From: Sphingomonas sp. FARSPH
GTDB taxonomy: Bacteria; Pseudomonadota; Alphaproteobacteria; Sphingomonadales; Sphingomonadaceae
Direction: 5' to 3'
NCBI RefSeq assembly: GCF_003355005.1
Contig: NZ_CP029986.1
Coordinates: forward strand, 62,001 to 126,000
DNA length: 64,000 nt
In this document: piece after piece, positions 40,225 through 48,642 of the stretch
How the letters are laid out: the number at the start of each line of letters is the position of its first letter
How positions within the stretch are numbered: the stretch's first letter is position 1
The notes under the pieces: model-generated
Databases searched by the model: none
Seen by the model: the letters and a program-made list of their open reading frames with translations, nothing else
Told to the model about the DNA's origin: nothing
Translations under genes and position numbers: made by a program

Positions 40225-40319
40225 ACCGCCAAGCGAACAGCCTAGACCAACGGGATGAGGGGTCCCTTTTCGACGCCGATCACCCCGCTACCGGGGTCCC
40301 TTTTCCACGCCGATCCACA
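39706..40319 (-). mobile_element. IS21-family 5' fragment
   Basis: The element end TGTGGATCGGCG begins at 40319 and carries two copies of an AAAAGGGACCCC repeat spaced about 27 bases, the multiple end repeats of IS21. Inside is the first 175 codons of istA, then the break into the MFS gene. The other half (istB and the opposite end) is at 46337-46970. Confidence 0.75.
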
Positions 40320-40641
40320 CCCGAAATTTCGCTCGAAATGCGGTTGCCCATCACCGGCCACCGCTCTTTGCCCAGCCGCAGACTACCGACTGGCAGGTGA
40401 ACGGACGACCGCTTTCGGGAGCGCTATTACCGCGATTGAACCACCGAAATTGGGTCGTTATAGCCTGGATCGCCGGTGAATATCTCAGCCTTGATGGTGT
40501 CACATTTTGAGCAGTGCGCCTCTCCCGAGGCATGAGGCTCGTGACGCCAGCGTGTCACGAACGCTGCATCATGCGCTCAACGATCCTAGACTGTTTGGTT
40601 GATAAAAAAAGCACGTGCAATCTCGTGTGCGGCGATGTTGG
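40320..40641. other. Intergenic stretch without a recognised gene
   Basis: 322 bases between the IS21 end and the permease gene. No frame of protein-like character and no clear hairpin with a U run are seen. It should contain the 3' end of the exporter operon. Confidence 0.4.
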
Positions 40642-41742
40642 CTAACTTGGCCGAACAAAGCGGGCATATGCGATCCAGCCGTAGAAAACGGTGAGCCCGA
40701 AGAGGTTCACCACTTCGCCTGATAATTGCCGAAGGCTTCCACCCATCTGGTTGACCCCCACCATCAGATGTATCCCCGGGGTCGTGGGAAGCATCCGTGA
40801 CGCTGCGACGAGCCATCCCGGCGTTGCCTCCGAGGGCCATGACAAGCCGGAGAGGAAGAAGATTGGCAGGGATGTCACGATCCAGAGCTGGATCGGCCGC
40901 TCGCGAGTCTTGAAGAAGCTGGCAAGCGCCATTGCCCCGGCGACGGTTGCCGCGACGAACGCGATTGCTGCGACGATGAGGGTGAGAGGGGCCGCCTGAG
41001 CACGTGGGTAGTCCTGAAACCAGAAAACGAAGCCAGTGTAGTAGGCCACGTCGAGGAGACCAATTGATACGAATGCCAGTGCGATGCCGAAGAACTCCCT
41101 GCGAGTGAAGCGTCGGCGGCCCTGCCGTTCCCTCATCGTCCCGGCAAGCAGAGCGAGACCCATCAGCAGCGTCTGATGAATGATCAGGAACGCGACGCCC
41201 GGAACGACCGTGCTTCCATAGCCTTCGCGCGTGTTGAAGAGCGGTCGTTGCACGAGCGACAAGGCCGGTGGCGCCGTCGCGCCGGCGGCCATCGCCTGAT
41301 CCATCCCTGCCTCGCGACCGACCGCCGAAATGGCAGCGGCGATGCTGCCGAGCGAGGTGCTGCTACGAAGAAGATAGGCACCATTGCCATACAGCGCGAT
41401 CGTGCCTTGGCCACCACGCAGGATGTTCCGCTCGTAGCCGTCCGGGATGACGATCACCGCGTCCGCGTGGCGAGATTGCACCCATCCGTAAGCCTCTCGA
41501 GGAGACGATAGGGAGGCGATGAGCTCGGCCTGCTGAAGGGCCGGGAGCTTCATCAGGAGCGAGCGGCTCGAACCGGTATGGTCGAGATCGACAACGACGA
41601 TGGGCAGTCGCCTCGGCACCTCGCCGGAATAAGCGGCCGGGTAGAAGAACGAATAGATGATGGCCGATCCGATCAGCAGCAGGAGCGCGGATCGGTCCGA
41701 GAGGATGGCACGGAACGTGCCGAGGAAGGCGTTGCGTATCAC
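40642..41742 (-). CDS. ABC-2 type permease (second of pair)
   Basis: The 366-residue protein has an N-terminal helix (SALLLLIGSAIIYSFFYPAAY), a large periplasmic domain beginning LPIVVVDLDHTGSSRSL, and five C-terminal helices including IFFLSGLSWPSEATPGWLV. This is the YhhJ/ABC2_membrane_3 layout of exporter permeases for drugs or hydrophobic compounds. Starts at GTG 41742, overlapping the upstream stop (GTGA); the longer upstream frame is antisense. No ATPase gene is present in the operon. Confidence 0.8.
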   Translation of the reverse strand: MIRNAFLGTFRAILSDRSALLLLIGSAIIYSFFYPAAYSGEVPRRLPIVVVDLDHTGSSRSLLMKLPALQQAELIASLSSPREAYGWVQSRHADAVIVIPDGYERNILRGGQGTIALYGNGAYLLRSSTSLGSIAAAISAVGREAGMDQAMAAGATAPPALSLVQRPLFNTREGYGSTVVPGVAFLIIHQTLLMGLALLAGTMRERQGRRRFTRREFFGIALAFVSIGLLDVAYYTGFVFWFQDYPRAQAAPLTLIVAAIAFVAATVAGAMALASFFKTRERPIQLWIVTSLPIFFLSGLSWPSEATPGWLVAASRMLPTTPGIHLMVGVNQMGGSLRQLSGEVVNLFGLTVFYGWIAYARFVRPS

Positions 41743-42908
41743 CGGCGGCCCCAGGTTTCCGGCTGCTTCGCCGCGGCAAGGTAGCGCGGCAGTCCGACGG
41801 CAAGACCGACGATCACGAATGGTAGCATGACGATGATCTGTCGCAGTGACACTGATGCCGCCGAACCCATGATCCACTGCTCCGAAAGCAGCTTGGCAAA
41901 GGAAGAATAAGGAAGCAGCGCGCTCCATACCCGAGCAAAGCCGGAGGCGGACTCGACCGGGAATACCGCCCCGGCGAACGCGAAGGAGGCTCCCGCGTAG
42001 AGGCCAGCCGCCGAAAGCGCGCTGCTCATCGTTAGAGTAAGACCGACGAATAGAAGCCCGACACCGACATATGCCATGTACATCACCGCATAGCCGGCGC
42101 CGATCAGCAGCGGGCTGCCCGCGATCGGCCAGCCTCGCAGACCAGCCAGATAGGCGATCGCTGCGATCCCCCAGCCCATGAAGATGAGGACGTAGAGCAG
42201 CAATTTGCCGCAAACGGCCCAGGCCGCCTCGCGTCGCGAGCAGTCTGCAAGCCAGTCCCCGATCGTTCCGTCGCGAAGCTCCCGCCCGAGCGCGCCGGTG
42301 ATCGCCACCATGAAGATCAGATGCAGCAATGCGGGATGAAGCAGCGCCACCAGCTGAATTTCGTAGCTGCCCTGCGGATTGAAGAGAACGGTCGAGCGTA
42401 CCGCGATGGGTGGCCTGCGAACCCTCCCAGGCCCCAGCACGGCCGCGCTCTGCTGCGACGCAAGCGAGCTGGCATAGCCTTGCACGACGCTGCCGACTTC
42501 GCGGATGACGGACCCGGCCGGTGTCGAGTAGCTGGCATTGTAGAGCGCAATGACCTGAGCCGTGCCGCCGCGGAGTACCTCTCTGCTTGTGTCCCGATCG
42601 ATGAGGACAATTGCATAGGCCTGTCGGGCGCGCACGGCGTTTTCCGCCATCGACAGGTCGGGTGCTATTTCGAGAACGGCCAAGCCGGGCGCCGCATCGA
42701 GACGGCGGGTCAACTCGCGGGCGATGCCGCCGCCGTCGCGATCGACCACGACGATTGGGAGGTCGCGCATGGCCCCGGCCGACATCTGGATGGCGACCGT
42801 GGCGAGAAGGATCAACGGGATCCATGTCACGAGCGACAGGTCCCAGAAGCTCTTTCGCAGGAAGCCGGCCTCCCGCCGAAAGCCGCCGACCAGCGCGGGC
42901 GGGATCAT
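41739..42908 (-). CDS. ABC-2 type permease (first of pair)
   Basis: The 389-residue protein repeats the layout of its neighbour: helix 1 (LVTWIPLILLATVAIQM), periplasmic domain beginning LPIVVVDRDGGGIAREL, and helices from about residue 190 (HPALLHLIFMVAITGALG to VMLPFVIVGLAVGLPRYL), with the ABC-2 motif AGAVFPVESASGFARVWSALLPYSSF. The two permeases probably pair as a heterodimer. The ATG at 42908 overlaps the HlyD stop (ATGA). Confidence 0.8.
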   Translation of the reverse strand: MIPPALVGGFRREAGFLRKSFWDLSLVTWIPLILLATVAIQMSAGAMRDLPIVVVDRDGGGIARELTRRLDAAPGLAVLEIAPDLSMAENAVRARQAYAIVLIDRDTSREVLRGGTAQVIALYNASYSTPAGSVIREVGSVVQGYASSLASQQSAAVLGPGRVRRPPIAVRSTVLFNPQGSYEIQLVALLHPALLHLIFMVAITGALGRELRDGTIGDWLADCSRREAAWAVCGKLLLYVLIFMGWGIAAIAYLAGLRGWPIAGSPLLIGAGYAVMYMAYVGVGLLFVGLTLTMSSALSAAGLYAGASFAFAGAVFPVESASGFARVWSALLPYSSFAKLLSEQWIMGSAASVSLRQIIVMLPFVIVGLAVGLPRYLAAAKQPETWGRR

Positions 42909-43930
42909 TGCGGCCAGTCGAACAGGACCGTCATACCGGGACGCAGCCCGTCGATGGGACGGGATGGCAGGGCGCGGACCTCGAAGCTCTTGACGTCGAA
43001 CCCGCTGGACTGGCGGGTCGCGCGCCAGGTCGCGAACTCGCCCGCCGGCGCCAGGTACGACACGCGGAACGTCACCCGCCTGTTCGCAAGCGCAGGTATC
43101 GTTCCGACGATCTGCCGGCCTCGTGCGAGCCCGTCGAGCTGATCCTCGCGGACGTTCAGCGTGACCCAAGCGTTTTCGACGTCGGTCAGCATGAAGACCG
43201 GAAAGCCCTGCGGCACGAGTTCGCCTGGTTGAGCCATCCGCTTCCCGACTTCCCCAGCAGATGGCGCGACCACGCGCGTCTCGGCGGCGGCGGCCTGCAC
43301 CTCGGCCACCGCGCCGCGCGCCTGCTGGACCTGACCGCCAGCGGCGGCCTTGTCCTGAGGGCGGGCTCCCGCCAGGGCCTGATCGTATTGCGCCCTCGCT
43401 GCCTTCGCAGCCTCCGTCGAAGCGATGGCGTTCGTCCGCGCCTCGTCCGCCTTCTGACCGGCGACGACGCCCTGGGCGAACAAGCGTTGCGTGCGGTTGC
43501 TGGTATCCTGCGCCAGATTCGCTGCCGCCTGTGCACGCCGCCATTGCGCCTCGGCCGCCCGGATGTCCTCGCTGCGCGCGCCGGCCTCGGCCTTGTCCTG
43601 CGTTGCCTGCGCGGCCTCCAGCGCCCCGCCGGCCTGCTGCTGCTTGGCGGCGACTTCGGGGCTGGAGATCGTGTAGAGTAGCTGCCCTTGCCGGACGGGC
43701 TGTCCTTCCTCCACGCCGAACGATGCGATCCGTCCCGTGACCTTGCTCGTGACGCGGATCTCGCGCGCGTCTACCATGCCTTGCAGCTGACCAGGCACGG
43801 GACGGTAGCTGAGCCAGAGTCCGACGCCCAGCAGGGCAGCGACCACGAGAGCGACAACGACCAGTTTGCCGCGGGGTGGCCTTGTCGTCCCCCCGCCGTC
43901 GTGCATTTCGTTTTCAGTTGCGGCGTTCAT
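42905..43930 (-). CDS. HlyD/EmrA-type membrane-fusion protein
   Basis: The 341-residue adaptor has one N-terminal helix (LVVVALVVAALLGVGLWLSY), a barrel-sandwich half (VDAREIRVTSKVTGRIASFGVEEGQPVRQGQLLYTI), a long Ala-rich coiled-coil hairpin (about residues 90-200), and a C-terminal beta barrel (MLTDVENAWVTLNVREDQL). It links the inner-membrane permeases to the outer-membrane factor encoded directly upstream. ATGA overlaps occur on both sides. Confidence 0.85.
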   Translation of the reverse strand: MNAATENEMHDGGGTTRPPRGKLVVVALVVAALLGVGLWLSYRPVPGQLQGMVDAREIRVTSKVTGRIASFGVEEGQPVRQGQLLYTISSPEVAAKQQQAGGALEAAQATQDKAEAGARSEDIRAAEAQWRRAQAAANLAQDTSNRTQRLFAQGVVAGQKADEARTNAIASTEAAKAARAQYDQALAGARPQDKAAAGGQVQQARGAVAEVQAAAAETRVVAPSAGEVGKRMAQPGELVPQGFPVFMLTDVENAWVTLNVREDQLDGLARGRQIVGTIPALANRRVTFRVSYLAPAGEFATWRATRQSSGFDVKSFEVRALPSRPIDGLRPGMTVLFDWPQ

Positions 43931-45306
43931 GGAATTACCTTGTCGGCTTTGGCGACGTATGCGGCCATCTCATCCATTTGCCCGCTGACGTTCAGAAGCT
44001 GGGCAAGTGCCTGTACATATTCGTTGGCCGCCTGCGCGCGCTGGATGCGCGATCGCCCCAGCGAAAGCTGCGCGTCGATGACGTCCAGCGATGTCGCCTG
44101 CTGTTCCCGATAGGATAGGGTCTGAAGCCGCAGATTCTCGATAGATGAAGCGAGGGAGGTATCGAGAAGCAGATACCGCTTTCGCGCCGCCTCGACGTCG
44201 TTCCACGCCTTCGTCACACCGATCTCGATCTGCGTGCGGCCTTCGCGCAGACCGGCGCGCGCCTGTTCCGCCGTCGCCCGTGCCGCATCGACCGCCTGTC
44301 GGCGCCCAAGACCCCCGGCGAGCTTATAGCGCAAGCCAACACCCACTGCCCAATCCGGGTCCGTGAGGAGGGTGTCGCGCCGGTCGAAATTATACTGGCC
44401 GAAGCCGTAGACGGTCGGGCGCTGCTTCGCCTGCTGGATCAGGACGCCGGCCTTCGCCTGGTCCTCCAGCGACGACAGCCGCTCGAGTTGAGGATGTGAG
44501 GCTAGGGCCGCGGCCTTGAACGTGTCGAGCGGCGGCAGTGGACGCGAGATGACGAAGAGCGGCGTTGACGGCCTCACTCCTGCGGGTTCGCGCAGCAGCC
44601 CCGCAAGCGCCGCATTCGCCGTCTGGAGGTCAGCGATCGCCTTCTCATATTCCGCCCGTGCGTCGTCGCGTGCCACCTCTGCCTGAAGGCGTTGCGCCCG
44701 GCTGATGAAGCGCGCTTCCTCGAGCTTGACGGCGTCTGCGACGTGACGGTCGAGCCCATCGAGCACGTCGCGGCGCACGCCCAGCGCTCGCTCGGCTAGC
44801 TGCTGGCCGAAATAGGCCCGCACCAGTTGCACGAGCTGATCGTTGGCGGTGATGGCCCGGTCGGCCTGCGCCTGCGCCACCTGTGCCCGCGCACCAGCCT
44901 GCGTCCCCGAAATCTGCCCTCCGGTGTAGATCGGGAGGGTCGTCGAAGCGATGGGGCGCGTACTTTGCCTTCTAACTTGAAACCGCAGCGGGTCAGGGAT
45001 GCCGAAGCCCTCGGCGACCGGCGCGAGCGAACCGAGCGGCAGATAGAGCGTCTTCTGATAGTCCAGCAGTTGCGCCTCGAGGTCGACGTCCGGCCTGCGC
45101 AATGTGCGCGTGGCTCCCTCTTGCGCCTCCTTGCTGCGCACGTTCGCGTCCGAGGCCGCGATCGCGTCGGAACGGTCCAGCAGCTGCTCCTGCGCACGGG
45201 CGTATGTCAGGACGGCGGGGCTTGAGGGGCCGATGTTCTGGGCCGATGCGGCATGCGCCGTCGCGACCGCGGCGCCGATGATGGCGATAGACCGAAGGCT
45301 CATCAT
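43927..45306 (-). CDS. TolC-family outer-membrane factor
   Basis: The 459-residue protein has a signal peptide (MMSLRSIAIIGAAVATAHAASA) and two OEP repeats with long helices: LTYARAQEQLLDRSDAIAASDANV, then FGQQLAERALGVRRDVLDGLDRH, VGVGLRYKLAGG and YREQQATSLDVIDAQLSLGRSR. It would be the exit channel for the operon's exporter. The ATG at 45306 is preceded by a second one at 45303; the open frame upstream is not signal-like. A paralogous fragment is at 46976-47566. Confidence 0.85.
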   Translation of the reverse strand: MMSLRSIAIIGAAVATAHAASAQNIGPSSPAVLTYARAQEQLLDRSDAIAASDANVRSKEAQEGATRTLRRPDVDLEAQLLDYQKTLYLPLGSLAPVAEGFGIPDPLRFQVRRQSTRPIASTTLPIYTGGQISGTQAGARAQVAQAQADRAITANDQLVQLVRAYFGQQLAERALGVRRDVLDGLDRHVADAVKLEEARFISRAQRLQAEVARDDARAEYEKAIADLQTANAALAGLLREPAGVRPSTPLFVISRPLPPLDTFKAAALASHPQLERLSSLEDQAKAGVLIQQAKQRPTVYGFGQYNFDRRDTLLTDPDWAVGVGLRYKLAGGLGRRQAVDAARATAEQARAGLREGRTQIEIGVTKAWNDVEAARKRYLLLDTSLASSIENLRLQTLSYREQQATSLDVIDAQLSLGRSRIQRAQAANEYVQALAQLLNVSGQMDEMAAYVAKADKVIP

Positions 45307-45409
45307 CGACGTTGGCCCGCTTTGCTGTGAGGCGACAAGCCGTCTGCGGCCTCGATGCCGCAGCCATGTACGAGGGGACGAGGTCTGGGCGTCGCCGCCA
45401 TGATCACGT

Positions 45410-46048
45410 TCACGACTGCGACCCCGGTCGTCGAAATTCGCAAGAGACGATGCTCGCCCCCCTTCGGAGGGACAGCTCGCGGGCCGCACGTCGTTTCGCG
45501 AATGATCTTGGCAATCCCAAAGCATGGTCCAGCTCGTCGCCGATCAACGACGCACTCAGCGCGCCCGAAACGATGCCCTTGACGAGGGCCGGCAGCTCGT
45601 GGTCGGCGACTGTCGAGCCCCCCGTCGTGTCGCCCGCCAACTCGCTTGGTAGGCGGGAGAATCGGCTGAAGAGGGGTTCCAGCATCTGACGATCGGTCGC
45701 GGCAAGCCAGCCGATCAGCCGGCCCACGCCGGTCTGTGCGAACGTGTCGAAGACGAGGTCGACGAGGCCGGCTTCATCGATGTCGCCTGCCCTCAAGGCT
45801 CGGACACCGCGCCGGAAGTCCTCCAGAAGCTGGCCGATGACGTCGTCCGCGACGGCTGCCTGCAGGTTGGCCGCGGTGCCGAAATGATGGGTGATGCTTC
45901 CGTGCGCCATGCCTAATGCCCCGGCCACGCTCTGAAGCGTGATCGCTGCCGGCCCGAAACGCTCAAGGATATCGCGGGCAGCGCCGACCGCTTCGCTGCG
46001 AAGCTCGTCCGGATGACGCCGGCGGCGGCGGGGAGGCGCTATTGTCAT
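45410..46048 (-). CDS. TetR/AcrR-family regulator of the exporter operon
   Basis: The 212-residue protein has an N-terminal helix-turn-helix (RSEAVGAARDILERFGPAAITLQSVAGALGMAHGSITHHFGTAANLQ, residues 18-65), typical TetR length and a C-terminal ligand domain. It precedes the exporter operon on the same strand, with about 100 bases between. Its start codon at 46048 lies inside a palindrome that probably is its own operator. Confidence 0.85.
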   Translation of the reverse strand: MTIAPPRRRRRHPDELRSEAVGAARDILERFGPAAITLQSVAGALGMAHGSITHHFGTAANLQAAVADDVIGQLLEDFRRGVRALRAGDIDEAGLVDLVFDTFAQTGVGRLIGWLAATDRQMLEPLFSRFSRLPSELAGDTTGGSTVADHELPALVKGIVSGALSASLIGDELDHALGLPRSFAKRRAARELSLRRGASIVSCEFRRPGSQS

Positions 46049-46058
46049 TGATGACAAT
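46041..46058. promoter_or_regulatory. TetR operator palindrome
   Basis: ATTGTCAT-TG-ATGACAAT is an 18-base perfect inverted repeat covering the TetR start region. It lies between the divergent TetR and thioesterase genes. Binding there would block the TetR transcript and possibly the thioesterase gene. Confidence 0.65.
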
Positions 46059-46108
46059 ATAAGTTAATGCCGTGTCGGTGTCAATGACGATCAGCGGAGA
46101 CGACGCGG

Positions 46109-46340
46109 ATGCCTAACGATAGCGCCGGCCATACCTGCGCCTTCGATGTGATCGCCTCCGACATCGATCACATGGGCCACGTCAACAATACGGTCTATTT
46201 ACGCTGGATTCAGGAGGCGGTGGTCTCCTTTTGGCACCGGATCGCGCCCGGCGATGCGCTGGAGTCGGTTGCCCGGGTCGCGATAAAGCATGAGATCACC
46301 TATCGCTGCCCCGCCTTCCTAGATCAGCGCGTTGACTGTC
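46109..46340 (+). pseudogene. Hotdog-fold acyl-CoA thioesterase, truncated by IS21
   Basis: The first 77 residues match a 4HBT thioesterase: SDIDHMGHVNNTVYLRWIQEAV holds the Asp/His active-site region. At RVDCQ the frame runs into the IS21 end, which adds a repeat-derived tail (KRDPL twice). An intact relative lies at 51824-52261. The gene lost its 3' half and is unlikely to fold. Confidence 0.8.
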
Positions 46341-46970
46341 AATCGGCGTCCAAAAGGGACCCCCTACCGGCGTCCAAAAGGGACCCCCTTCGTCGAGCAG
46401 CGTACCGGGGATGACGGGCGCACTGTTCGCGCTGGTTGCGGCGTAGGGCGGGCGTAGCCCGACGGGAGGCGCAACCAGCGCGAAGCGTTCTCTGCCGGTG
46501 TCCCAGGCGTCAGCTTCGATGTTTGAAGCGCCAGCTGTCGTTGCCGGTTTCGACGATGTCGCAATGGTGGGTAATTCGGTCGAGCAGCGCGGTGGTCATC
46601 TTGGGGTCGCCGAAGACGGTGGGCCACTCACCAAAGGCCAGGTTCGTCGTGACGATGACTGAAGTCTGTTCGTAGAGCTTGCTGACGAGGTGGAAGAGCA
46701 GCTGACCGCCCGAGCGGGCAAACGGCAGGTAGCCAAGCTCGTCGAGCACCACGAGGTCGAGGCGCGAGAGCTGGGCCGCCAGCGTGCCGGCCTTCCCAAG
46801 GCGGGTTTCCTCCTCGAGCCGGTTCACCAGATCAACCGTGTGGAAATAGCGCCCGCGGGCGCCGGCCCGTACCACATTGGCGGTGATGGTGGTGGCGAGG
46901 TGCGTCTTGCCGGTGCCCGTCCCACCGACCAGCACGACGTTGCGCCGGCCCGGAAGAAACGAGCCGCTGT
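46337..46970 (-). mobile_element. IS21-family 3' fragment
   Basis: The end TGTCAATCGGCG at 46337 is followed by two AAAAGGGACCCC repeats, matching the end at 40319. It contains the 3' part of istB. At about 46970 it is cut by the exporter scar. Orientation equals that of the 39706-40319 half, but the order of the halves along the DNA is reversed. Confidence 0.75.
46510..46970 (-). pseudogene. istB: IstB helper ATPase, C-terminal part
   Basis: From about residue 95 of the usual protein onward: VVLVGGTGTGKTHLA is the Walker A motif and LVVLDELGYLPF the Walker B; VTTNLAFGEWPTVFGD and the final HCDIVETGNDSWRFKHR are IstB hallmarks. The N-terminal part is lost, replaced by antisense of an outer-membrane factor gene. 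Confidence 0.85.
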
Positions 46971-46975
46971 ACAGC

Positions 46976-47566
46976 GAGCGTACCGCGTGCCGCTCTACAC
47001 GGGCGGTGCGATCCCGGCGATCCAGGCGGGTGCGGACGGCGCGGTCGAGGTGGCCCGCGCCAGGCAGGCGGGTGGTCGCGACCTGTCTCGCGTCAGGTTG
47101 GTCCGCACCTATTTCGGTCAGCAGGTTGCCGCCCAGCTGACCCGGTCGACGCGCGAGACGCTCGCAGGGTTCGATCGGCATCTGTCGGATGCCGTGAAGC
47201 TCGAGCAGAACGGGGTCATTCCCCATGCGCGCGTCCTCCAGGTTCAGGTCGCCCGCGACGCCGCCGAACGCGCCTTCATTCGCGCGCAACTCGAGGAAGC
47301 GACTGCTGCCGACGCACTGTCGCGGTTGCTGGACCGACCCGCCGGCGTCGGCGCATCGACGCCGCTGTTCGTCAATTCGCAGCCGCTGCCTCCCGTCGGC
47401 ACATTCCTGGAGGGCATAGACGCGACGCCCCGGGCCCGCGGCGCCGACGCAGCGCGTGACATCGCCAGCGCGGGGGTCGGCCTGGCGAAATCGCGCTACC
47501 GCCCGCAAGCCTTCGCGTTCGGCAGCTACAACGCCAATCGCGACAATGCGCTGCCCACGGACACGC
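46976..47566 (+). pseudogene. Outer-membrane factor fragment (paralogous exporter)
   Basis: The frame reads PLYTGGAIPAIQAGADGAV, RTYFGQQVAAQLTRSTRETLAGFDRH and LDRPAGVGASTPLFVNSQPLPP, clearly related to the intact OMF at 43927 (YFGQQLAERALG..., LREPAGVRPSTPLFVISRPLPP). About 195 codons of the middle of the protein remain; both ends are gone. It is on the opposite strand to the intact copy. Confidence 0.8.
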
Positions 47567-47697
47567 GAAACCGCGACCGCTCTGTCGGCGAGCGCCGTCT
47601 ATGCCGGTTCGGCGCTTGCCTATTCGGGCGCGACGTTACCGCTGAACGGCGCCAACGCCTTTGCCCACATCTGGAGCAACGTGCTGCCGCTGAACCC
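47567..47697 (+). pseudogene. ABC-2 permease 1 fragment (paralogous exporter)
   Basis: About 43 codons (ALSASAVYAGSALAYSGATLPLNGANAFAHIWSNVLPLN) correspond to the ABC-2 motif region of the 41739 permease (AGASFAFAGAVFPVESASGFARVWSALLP). It directly follows the OMF fragment in another frame, so an internal deletion removed the HlyD gene and most of the permease. Confidence 0.7.
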
Positions 47698-47709
47698 AAC
47701 TCAGTCGCG

Positions 47710-48365
47710 GCGGGCTGCCCGTCGCGGTCACGACCGAACCGCTGTTCAACCGGACAAGTGGTTACAAGGGCTATGTCTTCCCGGCGGTAGCGGTGATCAT
47801 CGTTCAACAGACGCTGCTCTTCGGCGCCGCTACCTTCATGGGCGGACGACGCCGCTCCGGCGCATGGCGGATGGGTGTCGCGGAGTTCTGGGGAACGCTG
47901 GCGGCGTTCGCGTCGGTGGGCATTCTAGGCTGTTATTTCCTGTTCGGGTTCATCTTCTGGCTCCAGGCCGTGCCCGTTGATGGCAACATCGCCGGCATGA
48001 TGGTGATGGTCCCTGTCTTTGCCACGGCGGTTGCTGCCCTGGGGCTGCTCGTCGGCAGCGTGTTCGATCGTGCCGAACGGGCAACCTACATCCTGGCGCC
48101 GACCTCGGTGCCGTTCTTCTTCCTCACCGGGACCGCATATCCGCTCGATCAAATGCCGGGCTTGGTCGCCGCCCTCTCTCACTTGATCCCGGCCACCGCC
48201 GGCGTCCACACGTTCGTCCCGTTGAACCAGATGCATGCGCGCCTGAGCGAGGTCACGATCCCCGCCTTGACCCTTGCAAGCCTCGCCCTCGGCTATGCCA
48301 TGCTGGCGTATTCGCGCCTCGTCGGCTTCGGCGCGATGGTCGGGACGTCCGCCACCGAGGCCTGA
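47710..48365 (+). pseudogene. ABC-2 permease 2 fragment (paralogous exporter)
   Basis: The last 218 codons of a permease related to 40642: LFNRTSGYKGYVFPAVAVIIVQQTLL matches LFNTREGYGSTVVPGVAFLIIHQTLL, and FFFLTGTAYPLDQMPGLVAALSHLIPATAGVH matches the end helix. The N-terminal helix and periplasmic domain are absent. A fragment could start at the ATG-like codon at 47793, but function is unlikely. Confidence 0.75.
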
Positions 48366-48642
48366 ATGGAGGGCAATCCTCGCCAAGGAGCGCAAGCTCC
48401 ACCGTTTCCGCGGCTGTAGTGTATCGCGCACTCCTTCTAGCCGCTCGTAGTGGCTGCGACCTCGCTTCGCATGGCCACGAGACTTCGTGTCGCTGATCGC
48501 TGCCACCTGCATCGATAGTTGCCTCACGTAGAGACCTGGTCGAGTCAGCAAGAAAGGGAACCATTCGGTTTCCCTAGGTGTTGTTGGTGGGTAATTGCCG
48601 GGAAATGGCTGGGCCAAGCGGCGCCGCGACCGGCGTCGGGAC

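Noticed and set aside
42909..43544. Long upstream extensions of both ABC-2 permease frames
   Set aside because: They read through neighbouring genes in the wrong frame; the natural starts overlap upstream stops by ATGA/GTGA.
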